Shown: positions 54,401-64,000 of the stretch, piece by piece
How positions within the stretch are numbered: the first letter of the stretch is position 1
Layout: the number at the start of each line of letters is the position of its first letter
Origin: Auanema rhodensis
Lineage: Eukaryota; Nematoda; Chromadorea; Rhabditida; Rhabditidae
Length of the DNA stretch: 64,000 nucleotides
Direction: 5' to 3'
Assembly (NCBI GenBank): GCA_964057225.1
Contig: OZ059899.1
Location: forward strand, 4,774,001 to 4,838,000
Notes under the pieces: generated by a model
Database searches by the model: none
What the model was told of the DNA's origin: nothing
What the model saw: only the letters and a program-made list of their open reading frames with translations
Made by a program: the position numbers and the translations under genes

Positions 54401-57400
54401 AATCAAATGAATGTGTAAAGACAATTAAGACTTTCATACATACCATTTTACTGAATTCTTCATCCTCTTCTTCGATCTCTTCATCTGATGGTTTAAATGC
54501 AGCATGCTCTAAACTTTCGGCGAGCTTTTTCATGCATTTCTTAAACGAAAAAAAGAAATAGAAAACAGAACAGACTATATACCATAATAACGCTCCTTCT
54601 GGACTCCTCTAACAAACGATCAGAAAGTTCTTTCTCGAAATAAGGGATTAACATGCCTTCCAAGGCTAATCTTACAGCCCGTTCACGAATTTCATTCCAA
54701 CCTTCAACAAGCTCACTGTATTCGTCCTAAAATTGCAAAATGATTCTGATATAATAGCTGGTAAACAAACCTTTTTAAAAGGTCCATCGGATAAAATTCT
54801 ATCAACCAGTGTGCCATTCGACTCTTTGTCATATGCAGTGTCACAAGAAAGGGTGTATAGCATGTTGCCCTGATCTTTCATGAGTTTAAAATATAAAAAA
54901 TCTTCATATTCCAGATCACGTATATCTTTTTCTTTCAAATATCTGGAACAAAATCAAGCTAATTTGTATATGCGAAACGATAGTTAAACCTATGATTCCA
55001 CAATTGATGAGTATCATCCATTTGCTCCCTACCCTGTTTAGTAGGTCTGGCATTAATCTTTACTCGCCGCCGATATAAAGTTCGTACTCTACTTCGAACC
55101 TTAAAGAATTCAATAAATCAGATAAAATCGGTACACAATAGCAACAAACCAATGGCTCACAACTAATTTCTTTAGCCATCATATACACAGCACCGTTAAC
55201 AACATCATCAATAGATGGAAACGCATTTGTGATATAATCCTCTGCAGCTTTGAGCACCGGTGTCTACAGAAAGTTGGAATTAGCTATGAAATAAGATGCA
55301 TCAAATAATACCGGATCCTGATTAACATCATGCTTTTTCCAATCAAGATTTTCAGCAAACTGACGCGAAGTCAAACCAAACCGAGAAACCATATCTCCAA
55401 TACCGCATTCAATACATAGCTATTAATACTAATAATGACTTAATAAGCAATCAATACGATTACCTGGTATTTATCACTACGTAAGCATTGTTTGAAGCGA
55501 GTTGCAAGTGTTCCTATCTCATCTCCCTCAGTCTGAATTAGTGGTTAAGATGAATACTTTAATGTTATGGAGTATACCTGTCGACTTCTTTCCCATTCTT
55601 GCATTCTAGCAATGTCTGGGCCATAATAAAGTTGGAACTTAGAATGAGCATCCGCTAAAGCTTCAGAAGTATCCACAGAATATACCCTGCATATTAGAGC
55701 ATGATTAAAACCATTTTTAAAGAAAAGTGTGAATACTCAATGATGTCAGCTTCAGTTAGTGGTCTTCTGGACAAAGGTTCTCCATCCAATAAATAGCTCT
55801 GCATACGTTTCATCAATTCAATAAGCTAAGATAGAGATTTAACTTAATGCTTTGAAACCTTTTAAGAAAATACCTTCTCTTTTCTTCCCTGCAGATGGCA
55901 CCATTTTTCATCATATTCATAAATTCTCCAAAGTTCTCTTATATCAAAGACAGAGCCCACAGATTCTTTACGATAGAAAGCTATGAAAGGAACCTAATGA
56001 AGTGAAACAGAAATAAGTAGTATATAAAGAAAAAACCCTACTTCGAACAACTGATTTCTGATAAATTTGAGAACTTCTTTAATTGTATAAATAGATTTCT
56101 CCTCCCTTTCAACTCGCTCCATTTCATTTATATCTTTCAAATAAGAAGGAGTTTTTGGTTCCTCAACAAATCAAAAAAGTTTAATTGTAAAAAATATGTA
56201 ACAAAAATACCTGTCTTGATAGCATATCTTCATCTGTGAATGCATAACGGAATATCCACTTGGCTTCTAGTTCTAATTCCGTTTCTGTAGCTTCAGTAAC
56301 AGGAGTTTTACGAAGTTGGAATCTAAAATTTAAAAAAAAACGTTGTGAAGTTCCAGAACAAAGCAATAATACCTCTCAGGTTTATCTTCTAATTGAATTT
56401 TTTTGTCCCGAGGAGCCAAAAATCCTTTCTCTAATTCAACAGGCTCCATTGTATCAAGTAAAGTACTTTTTTTCGTTTCTTTACGAACTCTTCGTATCTT
56501 TAATAATATAAAAACTTTTTTCAAGAAAAATTAGTAAAGACATACTCTTTCGCCATCTTCATCTACAATTTCGTCTTCTTCATCTTCAAACTGATCTTCA
56601 TCTTCATCGTAAAAATCATCCAAATTAAAATCTTCTACTCCGAAAATTTCACGAGCTTCATCCAAAGCTCTTAAAAATGAAAATAATTAGTGAATAAATA
56701 CTAAATAGAAAAATACTTACCCTTCTGGTACATTCAAATCTCGCCGTTTAGATTTTTTATAAAATGGTTTTTCACCGTCTTCATTTACAATGAAATCATT
56801 TTCTAAAAAAACAAAAATACAAAAACTGAACTAGTTAATAGACTTACCACTCTGTTCAGAGTCGGAATATTCGTCTCTATCTTCATACCGTTCTTCACGT
56901 CGGGGACGAGGATCACTTGAAGGGCCATCATCATACTAACCAAGTTAAATATTAATAAAATTAAACTAAAACGACTACCCCAGAAAAAATATTTTTGCCA
57001 ATTTTAACTTTATCTGAAACATCATTGTCATCCTGTTCATCATCGGACTCTATCCTTGCTTTAACAGTTTTGGATCTCTCCGGAAGATTTAGATTTTCCT
57101 AAATTCAAATGAGTTTACATGGTAGATTTAAATATGTATCCTACATCAATCAAATCTAAATCATCTTGATCTAACTCTTCTTCTTCTTCAGATTTTTCTG
57201 ATTTATCATCTTCTTCTTCTGGTTCGTCCTAAAAACTTTTATATCACGCATATCTTTTTTCTTAATAGCAACCTCATCGGCAATGAACCCCTTCATTTCC
57301 TCATCAACCTCTTCTTCCTCATCATCATCTTCATCACTAAAATTGTTTTTCCCAATCAAAAATTTCAACTTTCCAATTTTCATTTTTCAAAATTTAAATA

Positions 57401-57542
57401 CGTGCCTACTCTGCACAACTCTAGAAGGTTTCCTTTTTTTGTCTTTCTTCTTTTGCATTTTTGCCTTTTTAGCTCTAGGCTGTTGATCATCTGATGAATC
57501 TGATCCGTCAGATTCTATTGCTTGGTGTTGAATAAAGTCCAT
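51424..57542 (-). CDS. emb-5: Transcription elongation factor SPT6 (EMB-5 homologue)
   Basis: A large multi-exon minus-strand gene with the full SPT6 order. The start [19 protein letters not shown] leads into a long acidic, Lys-rich N-terminus (57.5-56.5 kb; [19 protein letters not shown]), then the helix-turn-helix and YqgF/RNase H-like core ([29 protein letters not shown]), the helix-hairpin-helix ([36 protein letters not shown]), the death-like region ([20 protein letters not shown]), S1 domain ([17 protein letters not shown]) and tandem SH2 domains (VVIRPSSKG, near [13 protein letters not shown]). SPT6 is a histone chaperone travelling with RNA polymerase II; the tandem SH2 binds the phosphorylated Rpb1 linker. 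The protein stops soon after the SH2 domains, without the long Ser/Thr/Gln tail of vertebrate SPT6H. It is transcribed divergently from the adenylyl cyclase. Confidence 0.95.
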
Positions 57543-57819
57543 TCTATATTAAAAATGTTAAAATAATAAAGGACACAAATTCATAAGTTTAGTGATGATG
57601 AACAGGGTTATATTAGAAATCTTTCGAGCAGCATTGCAGCACTTCATATAAGCAAAGCGCAGACAACGAGGCACTCCTAGAGAGTGTACAGCACGCAGAG
57701 GGTCTAGAGAAGAAGGTTTGGTCGATAGTGGAGCGCGCTCTGCACAACGGGGGAAGGAGAGAGAGCACAAAGTGAGTATCGGAGAGTCGGAGAATTCGTC
57801 GAATACACAACTGGAGTAT
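57543..57819. promoter_or_regulatory. Shared divergent promoter region of spt-6 and adenylyl cyclase
   Basis: Only 277 bp separate the two start codons on opposite strands. The half nearest the cyclase is GC-richer than the surrounding DNA, and the SPT6 Met is preceded by a TATAG acceptor on its strand. A bidirectional promoter is likely, although distal 5' exons cannot be excluded. Confidence 0.5.
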
Positions 57820-60800
57820 ATGGAGGAAGAGCCTGGTGAGCGGACCCCTGCTTTAGGGGGTCAAAAAGCTCCAGATCGTCCGTCCAGAGTACCGTCCATG
57901 CGTGGATCATCACCTCGACGACTACCACTCTTTGAACGTGCTTCTTCCCGTTGGTGGAATCCGCAATTCCGATCGCCCAGTTTGGAAGCGCAGTATTGGA
58001 AATGCTCCTTTTCACAGCTCAGGGACCGTTTTCGTTCCGGATTAATCTATATTTCCTTCGTCTGCGTAGCCTGGGCTATCTATTTGGCCATATTTAATAG
58101 AGCTAGTATTCATCATTGGGTAAGTGCAAATTTCGATTAAATCTAGCTTCCGTACACTATTAGCCGACGACATGCTTAACGTATTTTGATTGTTATTGAT
58201 AGGACACAGCTGCTTACAATTTGCATCACACATGCATTCTTAGAAGCTGCACAAAAACAAATGCTGACTTAAACTAAATATAAAAGAACAAAACATTACT
58301 GATAAAAATTATATCATAAGTGATTGATATTGAGCAAAATTCAAACATAATACAAATAAATAGTTTGAGACAATATGCTCTATTGATAACCTTCTATGCA
58401 TATAATCCTTTTAAACAGAATACTATAAAAATCTAAAAATAAACTACTCTTATTAATAAGGAATACGATCTATTTTTGATACAAAGCATGTACTAAGCTG
58501 AGTTTCCTAAATCAATATGTTAATAGTATATTATCTATTGTTAAAGTTTTCCTCCAAAAATTAACGGAATATGAATATATAAAAAATAATATAGAATAAA
58601 AGTTATATAAACGTATAATATATTATATAATGGTATACATATTGCAGATAACTGTGGTAGCTTTAATATCAACATGCTGCCTGATGCTTGTATTTACTAT
58701 GTTCTCAACACAATATCAAAGATTCTATATGCCAACTTCTTTTCTCTGTACTTTCATAATATCGTTGGTCACACTACTAATATTTTCGGCAGGGTCGGCT
58801 GATGCCTTTATGACCCCTGTGGCTAGTTTAGTAACAAGTTTCCAGGTTTGTTTCGGCTTAGAACACGATATCAACATAGTTATTCTATAGGTTGTAATGT
58901 TGATTTACACAGTTATACCATTACCTCTCTATCTTTGCATAATTATTGGAATGATATACTCAGTTCTTTTTGAAACCCTTAGTAGTAGTAATCACAGTTT
59001 CGACAACATACCATATATAAAGCTGGTGTTGCATTTTGGAGTTCATCTGCTTGGGGTTCATCTGTTTATTCTGACCCAGGTATAAAAATAGACACAAAAG
59101 AAAAACCTAATTACTTATTTTATAGGTTCGCCAGAGAAAAACATTTTTAAAAGTGGGACAATCACTTTTGGCTCGTAAAGATTTAGAACTTGAAACACAG
59201 TTTAAAGATCATATGATTCAATCTGTTATGCCTAAAAAGGTAATAAAGTATCTTTTTATGTAGTTTTACCATCATATTTGTAGGTTGCTGATGAATTATT
59301 GAAAGATGCTTCTGAACTACGCCGTCCATCTGCAAGTCAAGGATCTCATTGCCGAACAAGTAACGGAACTTCCAATGGTGCAAATGAAGATGCAGGTACA
59401 GAATTATTTGAATATCGTTGTTATTATGTTCAAATTTCTAGGCACAATCGTGTTGCCGAATTCCGTGCCTGGGCATCGTAAATTCCGTCCTTTCACTATG
59501 AATCTAATGACTAATGTGTCCATTCTGTTCGCTGATATTGCTGGATTCACTAAAATGAGTTCAAATAAGAGTGCCGACGAGCTTGTGAATTTGCTAAACG
59601 ACCTCTTCGGAAGGTATAGTGGTGTATCAAGCACATACGTTTATATATATCAATATCGGAATAGGGTCATAATTTCGTGTACATTGTACTTTTTATAGAT
59701 TTGATCATCTTTGTCGCCTTTGTGGTTTAGAAAAGATCAGTACGCTTGGTTTGCGAATAAAAGGAAAAAATAAAAAAACGGTTTCATGTTCAGGCGATTG
59801 TTATTATTGTGTTGCTGGTTGTCCGGAGCCATGTGATGATCATGCAAAGAGGACAGTGGAAATGGGATTAGAGATGATTACAGCTATTCAGCAGTTTGAT
59901 ATAGATAGAGGGCAAGAAGTTAACATGCGAGTTGGTATTCACACGGGAAAGGTATTCATCGTTTTCAAAATATTTGTGAAATCCTAATGATGAACTAATT
60001 TAGGTTATGTGTGGTATGGTTGGAACGAAAAGGTTCAAATTCGATGTGTTCTCAAATGATGTTACACTGGCTAACGAGATGGAATCCAGTGGTTTGTTCC
60101 CATGAGTCAAATAGAGCTTTCAAATTCGTAATTAGGTGTTGCGGGGCGAGTCCATATTTCGGAAGCTACAGCCAAATTTCTGATGGATGGGGATTACATA
60201 CTCGAACAAGCTGATGATTACTCAGGTTTGCCTTTAATATATAGATGTTACAATAAGAATCTTATTGACTTGGTGATGCTCTCGATGTTACTTGAGATTT
60301 ATTGCATTTGGAGAGCGTTTTCTGTTCCAATAGGAATATTTCTATCTAATGTTATGGATTCGAAAAATCTAATTGCGTTTCAGGGCCTTATCGAATGCAA
60401 GTGCAAGGAACGGAGCGAAGAGTTAAACCGGAAAGCATGAAGACTTACTTCATCAAATGTAGAGCATCGGAAGTCGAAGAGCCAGTGAAAGTAACAACTG
60501 TGACTGAAACTCAATCGGGACTCTCCAAAAATGGCTCGTTCAAAAAAATGACACTCAAGCAGGTTGAGATAGTATATGATACTCGTTATAACAAAATACT
60601 TATATAGAAATTGGCTGGAAAACTGAAAATGTCTCATACTAATTCCTACCCCGTTCGAACCAGCAATGGTGGATCTCTCCGGATGAAGTTAGCTGAGAGA
60701 AATCGTTCAACTCAACTTCTGGCCAAGGAGGTTTTTTTCATGGAAGATTCATGAATTATTATGTGTTTGTGTTTAGTCAAATTCAATTTGTGTTATGGAG

Positions 60801-63724
60801 GACAACAGGAAGTCGGCTTCTTTGCAAGCGTTAGCTACAAACGCCTTCCATGGTATTATAGAAGAAAACAATCCATCTTTTGAAAATTCGAAAACTGCAG
60901 GGAGCAACACAGAAACTCGTAACTCATATGCAGAAGATTTGTGCGAAAGAGCCGTTCCTGGAAGCATTAGTGGTAGTAACAGTATGAGAGGTTCTAGAAG
61001 TAGTGGTCTTCAAGTATGTCTTGAAAAGTCAAGAGCTCCATAACTTCAACTATTTTAGGCTTCGATACATGAAGCCAATTCTGATCTCAATAGTGTTGGA
61101 GGCTTAGATACAGCTATTTCTCATCATCATAACGCAGCCTCATTAACAAGGTTCAAATGGCATCTTCAAAAGTTAATATTGTCATATAATTAAAGATTTG
61201 ATACGGATAATAAGGATTTCGATCAACGACTTGCCATGGTTATTTCTCAAGGGGAAAATAGTTTCGACAAAGGTTTCTGGGGGCACCATCACAGTCTAAA
61301 TAAGTGGACCTTGAATTTTAATGAAAAGGTATTCTGTGTTCCAAAGATATAAACTCTTACTTGTTTTTTATTTCAGGAAGTTGAAGATGAATACAGAAAC
61401 CATTTTGCTGATTCTGCTGAACGTGGTAGCGGAATTCAAAACAATTCCATTAGAAGACATCAGGTTTCTTTTTTTAATTTTTTTATTTCATTAATACTTT
61501 ATAGGACCTTGCCCGCATCAATGATTCGTCATCAACACCACAATATAGATATTCAGGAGTTTTTATAGGTTTGAAAAAAATGTATCTGTCTAATAACTTT
61601 CACTGTTTTAGATATAATTGTAGCTTCGATGATTTTCCTTGTAGCTTCAGTTGTTGTATTTATGTCTGCAAGTGAAATAACTGCTCGTTCAGTGATATAC
61701 TTTGGTGTGGCCCTCATGCTTATTATTGCTTCAGTAGGCTTCATTGGTAAGTTTTCACTTATAGGGTTTATTTTCTTTAATTTCAATTCAAGGTATTCCC
61801 TTGCTTAGTCGAAAACCTGTTATGCCGTGGTTGAATTCGTGGAAATCTCGCCATTTAATTGGTAAGACTGACTGACATGCCATTTATTCATAAAGGTGTT
61901 TTTAGGATCTATTTTAATGGGCCTCTCAGTAGGAATTGCTATCTGTATGGTTCCATTATGCATTTATGAAATGTGCTCTTTCGACATTCTTGTTTCGATG
62001 CTCGATCAAAGACTAGTCTTTTCATACATCATCACTCTTTCCTTATTTGCTCACTGCAACTTTTCTCAGTTGGCTGCTTGGCCCAAGACTGTTCAGGTTT
62101 TTATATTATATTCATATAAGTTTAATGAAAACAATTTTTAGTGTGGCATTATTGGTCTTTTCCATGCTGCTGTTGTGTTCTACTGTCAACACAATATCCA
62201 CGAGAATCTGGTAAAAACTTATAAATGATTTATAAGTACAAATGCTTTTCTAGGAAACTGGAGCTTGTACTAACAATACCGTTCCTCTCAACACAGTAAA
62301 CGTGAAAAATGATACTGAACGTCTTCTGTTATCTCCACTTTTCCTGTGGGAAATAATGCTTGATGTTGTGCTTTCAATCATTTTGGTCGGATTTTTGAAT
62401 TATCAGGTTTATTATTCCTATTTTCGTTCTTATTTTTTATTTTTTCAGTTTGAAGCTGCTTTCCGTATGTCTTTCTTCGGTGATATTCAGGCTAAAAGAG
62501 ATACTCACCGAATGCAGGTGATTATGAAAAAAATCAATTTTAACTTGAATTATTTGTTATTTTTTTTAGATTGTGCGTGATCAAGCTGATTGGCTATTAA
62601 ATAACATTATCCCAGCACATGCGGTTGAAACCTTGAAAACTGACACCAAATACAGGTATGTTTTTAAAATTTTTCTCTATAATTTTATAAAATGGTTCCT
62701 AAAATTTGGAAATCTTATGATTTTCTAAAGAAAACGCTAGAATGGCTAAAAATAGCCAGGTGAAGTGACGTGTCAGCTACTTGTTTCTTACGCCTCCTTG
62801 AATAATTTGTTATTTTCGTTTCAAATAAACTTTTTTGCATTTACAATTTTTAGCTATTTTTAACTTTTTTATTCTAGTGAAAATCATGAATCTACTGCAG
62901 TTTTATTTGCTTCAATTACGAATTGGAATGATATGTATGAAGAAAATTTTGAAGGTGGAAGAGAATTTTTGCGTGTTTTGAATGAGGTGAGTTATTAAAG
63001 CATTTGAGGATTTTATAGATGTACTTACTGTACAGGTTATTGGAGACTTCGATGAACTTCTTGATCGTCCTGAGTTTTGTCATATCGAAAAGATTAAGGT
63101 ACATTGTTAAAATGAAATTGTAAAATATTTGTTTGCTTCAGACAATTGGTGCATCTTATATGGCAGCCAGTGGATTGAATCCAGAACAAAAAAGAAATAT
63201 GAAACATCCTAAAGAACATCTGTATCAAGTACTTTTCTCTTGTTATTGTCGTGAAACGATTATTATTCTTTATAGATGGTGGAATTTGCATTAGCTATTC
63301 AGCATGCCTTGAGCGTTTTTAATGAGGATCTTCTCAATTTCGACTTTGTTTGCAAGCTTGGACTGAATATAGGTTTAAGAGATTTCTCTGTAAACTAAAT
63401 TGTAGCATACCTTAATTCAGGTCCTGTCACTGCTGGTGTTATTGGTACAACCAAACTGTATTATGATATTTGGGGTGATACTGTTAACATAGCCTCCCGA
63501 ATGTATAGCACTGGCGTACTGAATCGAATTCAAGTAAATTAACTTCTATATGATAACTTCATAACTTCTATATACACATAAATTTATAGGTTTCACAGCA
63601 CACTAAAGATATATTGATGGATCGTTACGATTTTGAGTATCGAGATCATATAGAAGTTAAAGGTATTGATGGTGGTATGGATACCTACCTATTAGTCGGA
63701 AGAAAGCCCGAACAATCAGCGTAA
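57820..63724 (+). CDS. acy-1: Membrane adenylyl cyclase, ADCY9/ACY-1 class
   Basis: Many exons (57820-58119, 58648-58845, 58891 onward) join to a complete class III transmembrane cyclase. Met57820 is the first ATG of exon 1. A basic, Ser/Pro-rich N-terminus precedes the first six-helix block. C1a carries [20 protein letters not shown] and [16 protein letters not shown], giving both metal-binding Asp residues, and [16 protein letters not shown] long Ser/Asn-rich C1b linker follows, then the second six-helix block (61.6-62.5 kb), and C2a with [20 protein letters not shown] and [14 protein letters not shown], supplying the catalytic Lys, Asp, Asn and Arg. Details such as [15 protein letters not shown] and [15 protein letters not shown] are ADCY9-like. 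It converts ATP to cyclic AMP under G-alpha-s control at the plasma membrane. The protein ends [11 protein letters not shown]; an AATAAA at 63981-63986 is a likely poly(A) signal. Intron 1 (528 bp) is unusually long. Confidence 0.95.
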
Positions 63725-63980
63725 TACTATGTATTCATTAATAGAAAAATCTAAAACTAATCTTCAAATCTAAACCTAAAACTAATCTTCAAACTTAATA
63801 TGTTTTAATTTGCATAGTTTAGAATGTTTGCATTTTTTTAACGCTTTACGAAATTAAGTTTTGCTTGCCATAGATAGCTACGGGTAGAATTTAGCATAAT
63901 TTTGCAAAAAGTTGTATCTCTTGCTGAAGCTTTATTGCATTTCTATTGTGACCTCATAATATAGTACACAGTAGTTCTAA

Positions 63981-63986
63981 AATAAA
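63981..63986 (+). terminator. Probable poly(A) signal of the adenylyl cyclase gene
   Basis: Canonical AATAAA about 257 bp after the stop codon, in AT-rich sequence where chance matches are frequent. Confidence 0.45.
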
Positions 63987-64000
63987 AATTTTTATTCTTT

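Noticed and set aside
57718-57819. Upstream in-frame extension of the adenylyl cyclase
   Set aside because: The extension has no ATG (only a TTG at its start) and its residues look like translated 5' UTR; Met57820 is the first usable start.

Overview
This window looks like a stretch of an AT-rich nematode genome. Coding exons are short and separated by many introns of about 45-60 bp with GTAAG-type donors and TTTTCAG/TTTTAAG acceptors. Several start codons sit directly behind an acceptor-like AG, as expected for trans-spliced or 5'-UTR-spliced mRNAs. The gene content (a WRM-1-type divergent beta-catenin, MAB-21, a neurobeachin/SEL-2 homologue, an ShKT-domain secreted protein) also points to Nematoda. 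I cannot name the species. There are no bacterial-type operons, CRISPR arrays, rRNA genes or recognisable transposons, and no viral sequence was seen.

Layout. 1-10.2 kb: AT-rich sequence without a recognisable gene, with microsatellites. 10.2-11.8 kb (+): a nine-exon class A peptide-type GPCR. 12.5-27.8 kb (-): a complete neurobeachin/SEL-2 (BEACH-WD40) gene of several dozen exons. 17.4-19.1 kb (+): the six-exon mab-21 gene, lying antisense inside one intron of the neurobeachin gene, an intron that interrupts the PH-BEACH domain. 27.8-35.3 kb: AT-rich sequence with several GC-richer islands of unknown role. 35.4-38.3 kb (+): an armadillo-repeat protein whose N-terminal linker resembles C. elegans WRM-1. 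39.1-40.0 kb (-): a small secreted orphan protein. 40.1-41.0 kb (+): a doubtful two-exon membrane protein. 41.5-43.8 kb (+): a secreted protein joining an ShKT domain to a nitrobindin-like barrel. 44.4-44.9 kb (+): a TXNDC17/TRP14 thioredoxin-like protein. 47.3-50.8 kb (+): a type I diacylglycerol kinase. 51.4-57.5 kb (-): SPT6 (emb-5). 57.8-63.7 kb (+): an ADCY9/ACY-1-type membrane adenylyl cyclase, divergent from SPT6 with about 280 bp between start codons.

The genes do not form one pathway. They group loosely as signalling (GPCR, adenylyl cyclase, diacylglycerol kinase), membrane traffic (neurobeachin), Wnt-type cell fate (WRM-1-like), developmental patterning (mab-21) and transcription (SPT6). 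The strongest structural signal is the antisense nesting of mab-21 in the neurobeachin gene. It mirrors vertebrate MAB21L1 in NBEA and MAB21L2 in LRBA and suggests a very old regulatory linkage. From memory, the C. elegans relatives of most recognised genes lie on chromosome III, so the window may represent that ancestral linkage group.
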